In this document: positions 27,777 through 36,380 of the stretch, piece by piece
How the letters are laid out: every line of letters begins with the position of its first letter
Position numbering within the stretch: position 1 is the first letter of the stretch
From: an uncultured Muribaculaceae bacterium
GTDB lineage: Bacteria > Bacteroidota > Bacteroidia > Bacteroidales > Muribaculaceae
Length of the DNA stretch: 64,000 nucleotides
Assembly: GCA_910587425.1 (NCBI GenBank)
Contig: CAJUKU010000003.1
Location: 62,001-126,000 of the forward strand
Direction of reading: 5' to 3'
Program-made: the position numbers and the translations under genes
Notes under the pieces: model-generated
Database searches by the model: none
Seen by the model: only the letters and a program-made list of their open reading frames with translations
What the model was told of the DNA's origin: nothing

Positions 27777-27837
27777 ATCCGCACGTGTCCGGTTTAAACG
27801 TTATTTCAAACGTTATTTCAGGCGGATGCGTGCGGAT
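27777..27837. repeat. Inverted repeat enclosing a 12-bp tandem duplication
   Basis: The left arm 27777-27791 pairs with the right arm 27823-27837 over 13 of 15 bases. The loop holds two perfect back-to-back copies of AAACGTTATTTC (27796-27807 and 27808-27819). No T-tract follows on either strand, so it is not a standard terminator. It lies just upstream of the rpmH promoter. Confidence 0.6.
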
Positions 27838-27862
27838 ATGATGAAAAAAAGCGGTTGAATGC

Positions 27863-27893
27863 TTTGGCAGATGAAGTATTTTGTCTAACTTTG
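27863..27893 (+). promoter_or_regulatory. Consensus promoter of rpmH
   Basis: TTTG at 27863-27866, a 19-bp spacer, then TAACTTTG at 27886-27893: a complete match to the Bacteroidetes vegetative promoter. Predicted start is near 27900, leaving a leader of about 37 nt. Confidence 0.85.
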
Positions 27894-27936
27894 CAACTCG
27901 AAAAGAGTGAAAAATAAATAATAACACTATACGGTA

Positions 27937-28092
27937 ATGAAAAGAACATTTCAACCCTCTAACAGAAAGCGAGTTAACAAACACGGTTTCCGTGAAAGAA
28001 TGTCGACAGCCGATGGTCGTAAGGTGCTTGCACGTCGTCGTGCGAAAGGTCGCAAGCGTCTGACCGTAAGCTGCTCTATCGCCGGAAAGTAA
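27937..28092 (+). CDS. rpmH: 50S ribosomal protein L34
   Basis: A 51-residue highly basic protein starting MKRTFQPSNRKRVNKHGFR and continuing with the conserved MSTADGRKVLARRRAKGRK core, diagnostic of L34. It is part of the large ribosomal subunit. It is flanked by a consensus promoter and a strong terminator, so it forms its own transcription unit. The usual neighbour rnpA is absent. Four extra residues after the normal RLTVS end (CSIAGK tail) are minor variation. Confidence 0.97.
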   Translation: MKRTFQPSNRKRVNKHGFRERMSTADGRKVLARRRAKGRKRLTVSCSIAGK

Positions 28093-28113
28093 TCCGCGCG
28101 GTTCAGGCTTTGG

Positions 28114-28168
28114 AACGCAAAACCGGAGGAGATTCCCGAAATCAGGGAATTTCCTCCGGTTGCGTTTT
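28114..28168 (+). terminator. Rho-independent terminator of rpmH
   Basis: A long stem: AACGCAAAACCGGAGGAGAT then TCCC pairs with GGGAATTTCCTCCGGTTGCG across a 7-base loop, followed by TTTT. It separates rpmH from the next operon. Confidence 0.92.
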
Positions 28169-28197
28169 CTGATATTGGGAAAATTGACGTAACTTTG
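28166..28197 (+). promoter_or_regulatory. Promoter for the receiver/PEP-synthase-like gene
   Basis: TAACTTTG at 28190-28197 with a near-match TTTC at 28166-28169, 20 bp upstream. It overlaps the end of the rpmH terminator. Predicted start near 28204 gives a leader of about 17 nt to the ATG at 28221. Confidence 0.65.
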
Positions 28198-28220
28198 TGG
28201 ATAAGTAAACCGATCGAGCG

Positions 28221-31200
28221 ATGAACGAGGACGCACTGAGCCAATTGTATCTCAAAGATACAGCGTTTCAAGACCTTATGCAGCGGCGCATATTCAATGT
28301 GCTGCTTGTGGCGTCGCCCTACGACGCTTTCATGATGGAAGAGGACGGAAGAATAGAGGAACAGCTCTATTTCGAATACGTGGCTCTCAACCTCAGCTCT
28401 CCTCCCCGCATTACCCAGGTCGCCAATGCCGCCGAGGCGCTTGCGGTCATGGAGACCAAGCATTTTGACCTCGCCATTATGATGCCCGGCATGGAGCTGA
28501 GCGAGACTTTCAGCGGTGCGAGAAGCATAAAGAACCGTCGTCCGGACATGCCGGTGGTCGTGCTCACGCCGTTCTCGAAGGAGGTGTCGCGACGCCTTGC
28601 CAACGAGGATCTTGCTGCTGTCGATTATGTGTTCAGCTGGCTGGGCAACGTCGATCTTCTGCTTGCTATCATAAAACTGCTCGAGGACCGTCTGAACGCT
28701 GACCGCGATATAAACGAGGTCGGTGTGCAGATGATAATGCTTGTGGAGGACTCCGTGCGTTTCTATTCGTCGGTTCTTCCCACAATCTACAAAAACCTGC
28801 TCAAGCAATCGTTTGAATCGTCGACGGAGGCTCTCAACCAGCATGAGCAGATGCTCCGTATGCGCGGACGACCGAAAGTGATGCTTGCCCGCGATTATGA
28901 GGAGGCTATGGAGCTTTTCGACCGTTACGGCAACAATCTCTTAGGTGTGATAAGCGACGTGTCGTTCAAGCGTGACGGCGTGAAGGATTCGCATGCCGGG
29001 CTCCGCCTCGCCAACTTCCTGCGCAAGCGCGATCCGCATCTTCCCATAATCGTGGAGTCGTCGGAAGCCGACAATGCCGACCCCGTCATGCAGATGCACT
29101 GTGTGTTTCTCGACAAGAACTCAAAGAAACTGCCTGTAGACCTTGCAAACGCTATAAAGACACAGTTCGGTTTCGGTGATCTTGTGCTCACGGATCCTGC
29201 CACAGGGCGTGAGGCAATCCGCATTGGTTCGCTGAAAGATCTGCAATACAAGATGTTCGACATACCGTCGGAGTCGTTGCTATATCATTGTTCTACCGAC
29301 GATATCTCGCGTTGGCTATATTCGAGAGCGCTGTTCCCGATAGCCGACGTGGTGAAAAACCACCGCTTCTACTCGATCGGTGAGGTGCCCGCGGTGCGTC
29401 AGCTCTTCTTCGATCTTATAGTGAAATACCGTAAGATGAAGAACCGCGGTGTCGTGGCGGTGTTCCGTAAGGACCGTTTTGACCATTATTCCAATTTCGC
29501 ACGCATAGGCGAAGGCTCGCTCGGCGGCAAGGGGCGTGGTCTCGCATTCATCGACCAGATAATAAAGAAGCATCCGGAGTGTGATAATTTCGACGGAATA
29601 ACCATAAGTATTCCTCGCACGGTTGTGCTGTGTACCGACATCTTCGATGAGTTCATGGCGACCAACAACCTGTATCCGTTGGCTCTTAGCGACGCTCCCG
29701 ATGAAACGATACTCAAGTTCTTCCTTCAGGCACGTCTGCCCGAGCGTCTTATCGAGGATTTCTTCGCGCTGTTTGAAGTGGTTGACCGTCCGCTTGCCAT
29801 ACGCTCCTCCAGTCTGCTCGAGGATTCGCACTATCAGCCGTTTGCAGGAATCTACTCCACATACATGATCCCGCACCTCGACGACCGCTACGAGATGCTT
29901 AAACTGCTCAGTGATGCCATAAAGGGCGTCTATGCCTCGGTATTCTACGCCGATAGCAAAGCCTATATGACAGCCACAAGCAATGTGATCGACCAGGAGA
30001 AGATGGCTATCATAATCCAGGAGGTCGTGGGCGCTCAGGCGGGGGAGTACTATTTCCCGTCAATGTCGGGCGTCGGACGCTCGCTTAACTACTATCCCAT
30101 AGGGCATGAGAAGCCGGAGGATGGAGTGGCTGAGGTAGCTGTAGGTCTCGGCAAGTATATAGTGGATGGCGGTATGGGACTCCGCTTCTCACCGAAGCAT
30201 CCGGAGAGTGTACTACAGACCTCGGAACTGACACTTGCACTGCGCGACACGCAGACACGCATGTATGTGCTCGACATGAAGAACACGGAGAAGGATTTCC
30301 GTGTCGACGACGGGTTCAATATTCTCAAGAAATCGGTGCAGGACATTGCTCCCACAGGCGCATTGCGATATATGACCTCGGTGTTTGACTACCGCGACAA
30401 CGTGCTCCGCGACAACGATTATGGCGAGGGACGCCGTGTGGTGACATTTAACAATGTCCTTAAGCATAACGTATTCCCTCTCGCCGATGCCGTGAATTTC
30501 ATGCTCACTACCGGTCAGCGCGAGATGTCGCGTCCGGTAGAGATAGAGTTTGCGGGCATGATAGAGCGCAAGGGCACTATGAAGGGGCATATTTATTGGT
30601 TGCAGATACGTCCTATAGTCGACCGTAAGGAGCTTGTCGACGAGCATCTTCTGGAACTTCCCGACGAAAGCCTCATAATGCGAACCGATACCGCTTTGGG
30701 TCACGGCACGATCGATGGCGTGCGCCGCGTGGTGTATGTGCGTCCGGAAGGGTTCTCCTCAAGCAACAATTCACTTATCGCGCGTGAGATAGAGAAACTT
30801 AACCGTGAGATGACGGCTGCCGGTGAAAACTACATACTTGTGGGCCCCGGACGCTGGGGATCGAGCGACACCGCTCTCGGTATACCTGTAAAATGGCCGC
30901 AGATCTCAAATGCGCGCCTTATCGTGGAATCGGCTGTCGGAAATTACCGTGTGGAGCCGAGCCAGGGTACGCACTTTTTCCAGAACCTCACATCGTTCGG
31001 TGTGGGATATTTCACCATAGACCCGAAATCGGGCAATGGATTCTTCGATGTGGAATATCTAAATTCGCGCCCGGCAGAGCGTGAGACTGATTTCCTGCGG
31101 GTGGTGCTCTTTGACGCTCCGCTCGCCATCGGCATAAACGGCAGGAAAGGGATCGGTGTCGTGGCTAAGCCGGAAGCGGCGACAGCATCAGCAGCGTGTG

Positions 31201-31226
31201 CGGCTGATGATGATTCCATACAATGA
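28221..31226 (+). CDS. Receiver-like domains fused to a PEP/pyruvate-binding (PEP synthase N-terminal) domain
   Basis: A 1001-residue soluble protein. Residues about 25-165 look like a degenerate response-regulator receiver: the expected phospho-aspartate strand reads IMMPGM, with Met87-Met88 where Asp should be. Residues about 170-330 form a second receiver-like domain that keeps an aspartate (Asp246 in VISDVSF) and a lysine in FLDKNSKK. From about 425 to 800 there is an ATP-grasp domain of the PEP synthase/PPDK N-terminal type (GSLGGKGRGL from Gly432, RSSSLLEDS, QIRPI). A C-terminal domain has the motif VGPGRWGSS. No swivelling phospho-histidine domain and no PEP-forming barrel are present, so it is unlikely to be a real PEP synthase. 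It is 30 bp upstream of a coiled-coil protein. Confidence 0.85.
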   Translation: MNEDALSQLYLKDTAFQDLMQRRIFNVLLVASPYDAFMMEEDGRIEEQLYFEYVALNLSSPPRITQVANAAEALAVMETKHFDLAIMMPGMELSETFSGARSIKNRRPDMPVVVLTPFSKEVSRRLANEDLAAVDYVFSWLGNVDLLLAIIKLLEDRLNADRDINEVGVQMIMLVEDSVRFYSSVLPTIYKNLLKQSFESSTEALNQHEQMLRMRGRPKVMLARDYEEAMELFDRYGNNLLGVISDVSFKRDGVKDSHAGLRLANFLRKRDPHLPIIVESSEADNADPVMQMHCVFLDKNSKKLPVDLANAIKTQFGFGDLVLTDPATGREAIRIGSLKDLQYKMFDIPSESLLYHCSTDDISRWLYSRALFPIADVVKNHRFYSIGEVPAVRQLFFDLIVKYRKMKNRGVVAVFRKDRFDHYSNFARIGEGSLGGKGRGLAFIDQIIKKHPECDNFDGITISIPRTVVLCTDIFDEFMATNNLYPLALSDAPDETILKFFLQARLPERLIEDFFALFEVVDRPLAIRSSSLLEDSHYQPFAGIYSTYMIPHLDDRYEMLKLLSDAIKGVYASVFYADSKAYMTATSNVIDQEKMAIIIQEVVGAQAGEYYFPSMSGVGRSLNYYPIGHEKPEDGVAEVAVGLGKYIVDGGMGLRFSPKHPESVLQTSELTLALRDTQTRMYVLDMKNTEKDFRVDDGFNILKKSVQDIAPTGALRYMTSVFDYRDNVLRDNDYGEGRRVVTFNNVLKHNVFPLADAVNFMLTTGQREMSRPVEIEFAGMIERKGTMKGHIYWLQIRPIVDRKELVDEHLLELPDESLIMRTDTALGHGTIDGVRRVVYVRPEGFSSSNNSLIAREIEKLNREMTAAGENYILVGPGRWGSSDTALGIPVKWPQISNARLIVESAVGNYRVEPSQGTHFFQNLTSFGVGYFTIDPKSGNGFFDVEYLNSRPAERETDFLRVVLFDAPLAIGINGRKGIGVVAKPEAATASAACAADDDSIQ

Positions 31227-31256
31227 TATATAATAATATTCACGACTTACTTAAAG

Positions 31257-32654
31257 ATGTCATTCATATCCTCACTACGCAAAGCCTTCGGAATCACCCC
31301 CGAAGAGTATGATCCAGACATGGAGACCCCTGACGATGAGACGCCGGGCGGTGACTCCGATCCTGCTCCAAGGGTGTCGGCAGGGGTTGGCGAAACCACA
31401 CATATACCTCTTCCGGCTGATGATGCACTTCCGGCTGATATACTGACGGCGGTGGTCGAGGTGTTCAACCGGCAGCAGCCTGAGTTCGTGCAGAAATGCA
31501 TTGATACGGACGCACAGAAGCAGTATCTACTGCAGGCTATCGATGCCGATCTGCGTCAACGGATCGAGTCGGCGATAGAGCGTGCACATGAGATAGGCAG
31601 ACAGCAGTATGATGAGGAGCGTCGCAACCTTGCCGGTGAGATCGATTCACTGCGCCGGCAGAAGGAGGAACTTGAGCAGCGTCGCGACGAGTCGCGCAGC
31701 CAGAAACTGAGTGCCGAGAGGCAAAAGCGTGCGCTGAATGAGCGTGTGCATGATCTGGAGCTGCAGGTGCAGAATCTGGAGGCTGAGCGCGAACAGTATA
31801 TGCTTGAGAACCGCAGCATGATGAACAAGCTGCGTGTGGCTCAGGTGACAGGGACGATGCCCGAGGGTGTGATACCTGACCTGGAGGAGATGGATACGCT
31901 GCGTGGAAAACTCGCGGAGGCTGAGAAAGAGCTGACCGGGCTCCGTGAGCAGATGGCGGAAGCAGAGACGCAGGCAGCCGCAGCTGCCGAGGAGAAGTTG
32001 TCGATGACAGCTATGATTGAGCGTCTGCAATCTGAACGCGATGAGGCTGTCAGCCGTCTGGATTCCGTGAATGCCATGCTTCAGCAGGCTAACGAGGAAC
32101 TCGAGGCTGCCGAGGCTACCAGGCAGATGGCTCAGAAATTCGAGCAGGCTCTTGATAGCCGTGACGCACAGATCGACGAGCTACGCAAGTCGGTCGAGGA
32201 GGAGACGCGGCGTGCAGAGGTGGCTGAATGCGAACTCGGGCAGTTGCGCCGCCGCGAGCAGGCACAGGCTGAGGAGATTGAATCGCTCCGCGACACTATA
32301 GCACGCAATGCACATGCGAATGCCGAATTTATAGCAGCCACGGTTACAGCCGATACGCAGGCTGATTTCGCGGTGCTTCCACCGGCGCCGGTGGCTGAGA
32401 CAACACCAATTACGGAGACTGCCGAAGAGGAGGAGAAGCCGAAGAAACGCCGCCGCGGTCGACCGCGCGGCAGCAAGAACCAGAAGCGCATCTCGGCAAT
32501 AGATGAGCTGATGGATGGCTCTGACTGGCTCGTGGCACCATCGCCGGAAACAATGACGCCGAATGATCTGCATCATTCCGACGACTTCGGTTATCAGGAG
32601 CCCCCGCGCAAGCCGGCAACGGAACCTGACGACCGGCAGCTGTCACTGTTCTGA
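31257..32654 (+). CDS. Coiled-coil protein with AT-hook-like motif and C-terminal QLSLF
   Basis: I do not recognise a named family. The 465 residues comprise an acidic N-terminus (about 1-60) and a small folded part (60-100). A long coiled coil follows (about 105-365, heavy in Glu, Gln, Arg, Leu heptads), then an acidic stretch. A basic AT-hook-like core RGRPRGSKN lies near residues 400-410, and a polar tail ends exactly in QLSLF (461-465). That pentapeptide equals the bacterial beta sliding-clamp binding consensus QL(S/D)LF. The combination suggests a DNA-associated, perhaps replication-linked structural protein, but this is inference. It lies 30 bp after the receiver/PEP-synthase-like gene and 33 bp before the DPP-IV gene. 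Confidence 0.75.
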   Translation: MSFISSLRKAFGITPEEYDPDMETPDDETPGGDSDPAPRVSAGVGETTHIPLPADDALPADILTAVVEVFNRQQPEFVQKCIDTDAQKQYLLQAIDADLRQRIESAIERAHEIGRQQYDEERRNLAGEIDSLRRQKEELEQRRDESRSQKLSAERQKRALNERVHDLELQVQNLEAEREQYMLENRSMMNKLRVAQVTGTMPEGVIPDLEEMDTLRGKLAEAEKELTGLREQMAEAETQAAAAAEEKLSMTAMIERLQSERDEAVSRLDSVNAMLQQANEELEAAEATRQMAQKFEQALDSRDAQIDELRKSVEEETRRAEVAECELGQLRRREQAQAEEIESLRDTIARNAHANAEFIAATVTADTQADFAVLPPAPVAETTPITETAEEEEKPKKRRRGRPRGSKNQKRISAIDELMDGSDWLVAPSPETMTPNDLHHSDDFGYQEPPRKPATEPDDRQLSLF

Positions 32655-32687
32655 ATCGTATGAAGTAAATAAAGTAAAGTATAAAGT

Positions 32688-34880
32688 ATGAATATATTCA
32701 AGACCCTTGCATCAGCCGCAGCGATAATGCTTGCTGCCCATGTTTCGGCAGCGGGAGTGGCTGACTACACCGACATTGACCGCTATCTTGGCAATGAGCG
32801 CTACGCGCAGTCGCCGAAGGCATTCACCTATATGGCTGACGGTAATTTCTATCTTCAGCTGACACCCGACGGCACGAAAGTGGTGAAATACGATACACGG
32901 ACAGCTAAGGAGGTGGAGACACTTATTGATCTCACACATACACGCGAGACAACCCTGCAGCATATCGAAGGCTTCACGATGAGTGCCGACGGTACGAAGA
33001 TGCTCGTGTGGCGCAATGCTCAGAGCATCTACCGCCGTTCATTCTCAGCGGAGTATTTCTTCTACGATACACGCACACGTATTCTCAAACCGCTCTCCAC
33101 GGAGCATGCGCGCCAGCAGGCTCCTCTGTTCTCACCCAACGGCAGAATGGTGGCGTTCGTGGCTGACAATAATATTTACATCAAGAAACTTGATTTCGGC
33201 ACGGAGACCGCCGTGACAACCGATGGTGTAAAGAACTGCATAATAAACGGCGTGCCTGACTGGACATACGAGGAGGAGTTCACGACTTCAAGCTCTATGG
33301 CTTGGGCTCCGGATGATGCTACTCTCTGCTACATAAAGTACAATGAGACTGATGTGCCGATGTTCACTTTCCCGATTTATGAGGGGAGCTGCCGTCCTGA
33401 TCCCGCCTATGCGCTCTATCCCGGTCAGTTCACTTACAAATATCCGGTTGCAGGGCAGAAAAACTCAGTGGTTTCGGTGCATTCTTTTGATGTCGACAAC
33501 CGCAAGACCAAGACTATCGAGCTTCCCGACAGCCGCATAGAGTACATACCCCGTATCGCATACGCCTACAGCCCCGACCGTCTGGTTGTCACGACTCTCA
33601 ACCGTGCGCAGACACGCATGGAGCTTTATTCGGTGAATCCGAAATCTACGGTGGCAAAATCACTTCTTGTGGAGGAGTATTCCGCATGGCTCACACCGGC
33701 TACCTACGAGGATATCCGTTTCTTCCCCGAATCGTTCGTGATCACATCATCCAGAACAGGATATGATCATCTCTACCAGTATTCATACGCCGGCGTCCTC
33801 GAACGTCAGATCACTTCAGGCGACTTCGACGTCACTGCTTACTACGGATATGACGCGAAACGCGACGTGCACTATTACCAGTCGACAGCCACAGGTGCCA
33901 TCAACCGCGTGGTTAGCCGTATTGACCGCAAAGGGAAAGTGACACAGCTCACCCCCTCGGAAGGCACCGCTTCCGCGACATTCAGCCCCGACAAGGCTTT
34001 CTATACCATACGTTACTCCAACACCACAACCCCTCCGGTCTATACCCTCTACGCAGCATCGTCTGACAAACAGATAAAGGTGCTTGAGGACAACGCCGCC
34101 CTCAAGGCACGATATGCCGACATTCCCGGACGTGAATTCTTCACGATGCAGAGTGATGGCGTGACACTCAACGGCTATATCCTCCGTGCTCCCGGGTTTG
34201 ATGCCTCCAAGCGTCATCCGGTTGTGATGTTCCAGTACAGCGGTCCCGGTTCGCAGCAGGTTCTCAACGATTGGTCGATAGGGTGGATGAACTGGTACGC
34301 AGCCCGTGGATATGTGATCGTATGTGTCGACGGACGTGGCACCGGTGGTCGTGGACGCGCATTCATGGACGTTGTGTATAAGAATCTCGGACATTACGAA
34401 TCGATCGACCAGATCGCTGCCGCACGCTATGCCGCTCAGCTGCCTTATGTGGATCCCTCACGCATCGGTCTGCACGGCTGGAGCTACGGTGGCTATGAAA
34501 CTCTAATGGCAGCCTCGCAGCCCGACGCACCTTATGCCGCAGCTGTTGCTGTCGCTCCGGTTACCGACTGGCGTTACTATGATACAGTCTATGCCGAGCG
34601 CTACATGCTCACTCCGCAGGAGAATGAGGACGGTTACCGTCAGAGCGCGCCCCTCAATCGGGTGAAGGATGTTAAGTGCCCGCTGCTGATCATGCATGGC
34701 ACCGCCGATGATAATGTGCACTTCTCGAATACTGTTGAGTATGTAGGACGTGCCGAAGGTGCGGGCCGCTGGTGCGATATGCTTCTGTTCCCCAATATGG
34801 ATCATTCGATCAATGGTTGTGGCGCTCAGAAGGTAGTATTCGCCCGCATGCTTGATTATTTTGACCGTAACATGCGTTGA
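32688..34880 (+). CDS. S9 family prolyl oligopeptidase, dipeptidyl-peptidase IV type
   Basis: A 730-residue exported serine peptidase that removes X-Pro dipeptides. A signal peptide (about 1-21, AHVSAAG) precedes a DPP-IV N-terminal beta-propeller (about 80-470) and an alpha/beta-hydrolase domain. The catalytic triad is visible: Ser599 in GWSYGGY, Asp674 in GTADDNVHF, and His706 in MDHSIN. The double-Glu motif typical of DPP-IV substrate binding is in YEEEF (near residue 193). Gut Bacteroidales use such enzymes to process peptides in the periplasm. The gene follows the coiled-coil gene by 33 bp, though a functional link is not obvious. Confidence 0.94.
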   Translation: MNIFKTLASAAAIMLAAHVSAAGVADYTDIDRYLGNERYAQSPKAFTYMADGNFYLQLTPDGTKVVKYDTRTAKEVETLIDLTHTRETTLQHIEGFTMSADGTKMLVWRNAQSIYRRSFSAEYFFYDTRTRILKPLSTEHARQQAPLFSPNGRMVAFVADNNIYIKKLDFGTETAVTTDGVKNCIINGVPDWTYEEEFTTSSSMAWAPDDATLCYIKYNETDVPMFTFPIYEGSCRPDPAYALYPGQFTYKYPVAGQKNSVVSVHSFDVDNRKTKTIELPDSRIEYIPRIAYAYSPDRLVVTTLNRAQTRMELYSVNPKSTVAKSLLVEEYSAWLTPATYEDIRFFPESFVITSSRTGYDHLYQYSYAGVLERQITSGDFDVTAYYGYDAKRDVHYYQSTATGAINRVVSRIDRKGKVTQLTPSEGTASATFSPDKAFYTIRYSNTTTPPVYTLYAASSDKQIKVLEDNAALKARYADIPGREFFTMQSDGVTLNGYILRAPGFDASKRHPVVMFQYSGPGSQQVLNDWSIGWMNWYAARGYVIVCVDGRGTGGRGRAFMDVVYKNLGHYESIDQIAAARYAAQLPYVDPSRIGLHGWSYGGYETLMAASQPDAPYAAAVAVAPVTDWRYYDTVYAERYMLTPQENEDGYRQSAPLNRVKDVKCPLLIMHGTADDNVHFSNTVEYVGRAEGAGRWCDMLLFPNMDHSINGCGAQKVVFARMLDYFDRNMR

Positions 34881-34959
34881 TAAGAGTGTCGCTATACGGT
34901 GTACATACACTCCGTGACACTTAAATCAAACTTTTCATCTCCGCGCGCGTTTTTCCGAT

Positions 34960-36300
34960 ATGGTGCAGGCAAAACCGAATAACAATATAGAAGGGATCTG
35001 GCTACTGTGGATCAATTGGGTCCTCGTAGCCGGAGCCCTTTCTGCGTTGGTTGTGCTGTCGCTATGGCTGAGTCCGGTGCTGATGACTCTTGTGGCATTC
35101 GGGTTTCAGACAATGTTCTACATGATCGTGCGTGTCAACGGCAGGCGCCAGGTGCCACTCTGCTATCTGTTGCCGTTTCTTGGCACACGGATAATGTTCT
35201 GGACCGGACTGATAATGCTTGCGGTCAATTTCCTCTACTCTCCGTGGATGATCGGACGCGTATTCGATATGGGTTCCATAAATGTGGAGATCCCGTTCAT
35301 AACCGTGCTTATAGTGTCGCCGGTGACTCTGATAGTATCGCTATATGCCATGGCTCGTGGATCGGAACTCGGATTCTGCGAGAACTGCAAGGCACGCTAC
35401 GGTACCCCCGGCGAACGCGGATTTCTCGGTAATCTGTTCAGTCAGGAGGGGCGGTATCAGTTGCGGCTGATGCGAAATCTCTCGGCGCTGCTTACAATCG
35501 CGTCGTGGGCTTATTATGCTTTCGAATATGTGAATGTAAGTTTGAATCAGCCAGACAGATATGTGTTTTTCTGGGCGCCGATAGCGGTGTTTCTGTTCTC
35601 GATCGTGTTTACCGGAGTGCGCTATTATGGATTGTGTAATTATTACACGCAGGATGTATGCCATGGTGATGAGCGCACCGGATCATCAACACTTGTGCGT
35701 TTCCTGATAATCTGGGACAATTATCTGTGTGTGGCTCCGCCGGAAAGCGATCCCGACAAGATTTTCAATCCGGAGGGGAGGCGTTATGATACTCCCGCCA
35801 CACTTCGGCTTCCATTCCGTCAGCGGATCTCGGATGGTGAGGCGACGGTGTTCTTCAGCCACATGTCGCATATCGCTGATCCTGATGTGCGGTTTATGTA
35901 CTCAAATATGACCGGTAATGCTGACTGCAATGTGTTTCACTATCTTGTGTTCCTTACGGATGAGCAGAAAGAGATGGTTGAGAAAGAGCATCCCGACTAT
36001 CGTTTCCTGACACTGGGTGAGGTAAGCAAGCTTCTTAATGGCGGGGAATTCGAGGTTATGCTGTCGGCGGAGGTCGTTCGGCTGCACACGATAGCTATGG
36101 CATGGAAGACATACGACCGCGAAGGGCACAGGCTCTACAAGATCAAGCATTACACACCGACGTTCCGGCTTCGCGACGTGCATAAATGGACTGTTGATTA
36201 CAATGATCCGGGTTGGCTCAGGGTATCGCGTATAAATGAGGACAAACCGTTCTATCATCTGAGGCGATGGTGGAACAGGTATGTCTCAGCATCCGATTAG
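34960..36300 (+). CDS. Membrane protein of unknown function with soluble C-terminal domain
   Basis: Not recognised. The 446-residue product has about four hydrophobic segments in residues 12-130 and a short loop with a Cys-x2-Cys pair (FCENCKARYG, near residue 145). Two further membrane segments follow (about 175-215), then a soluble C-terminal half of about 230 residues. That half contains an extended strand-rich region and an RRWW cluster near the end. No signal peptide, no catalytic motif. The start ATG at 34960 lacks a purine-rich ribosome binding site. It is an orphan between the DPP-IV gene and miaA on the same strand. Confidence 0.8.
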   Translation: MVQAKPNNNIEGIWLLWINWVLVAGALSALVVLSLWLSPVLMTLVAFGFQTMFYMIVRVNGRRQVPLCYLLPFLGTRIMFWTGLIMLAVNFLYSPWMIGRVFDMGSINVEIPFITVLIVSPVTLIVSLYAMARGSELGFCENCKARYGTPGERGFLGNLFSQEGRYQLRLMRNLSALLTIASWAYYAFEYVNVSLNQPDRYVFFWAPIAVFLFSIVFTGVRYYGLCNYYTQDVCHGDERTGSSTLVRFLIIWDNYLCVAPPESDPDKIFNPEGRRYDTPATLRLPFRQRISDGEATVFFSHMSHIADPDVRFMYSNMTGNADCNVFHYLVFLTDEQKEMVEKEHPDYRFLTLGEVSKLLNGGEFEVMLSAEVVRLHTIAMAWKTYDREGHRLYKIKHYTPTFRLRDVHKWTVDYNDPGWLRVSRINEDKPFYHLRRWWNRYVSASD

Positions 36301-36380
36301 ACCGACGGTATAAGCCTTCGCTTACGGATTTTTCCACTGTAATAATAAACCTCATTCATCATTATCTGCATAGCCTTGAT

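Noticed and set aside
27777..27837. Terminator of the outer-membrane barrel gene
   Set aside because: The inverted repeat has a 31-base loop and no T-tract on either strand, so I list it as a repeat instead.
36267..36380. MiaA N-terminal extension
   Set aside because: It overlaps the preceding gene and contains no family sequence; the P-loop starts 11 residues after the ATG at 36381.
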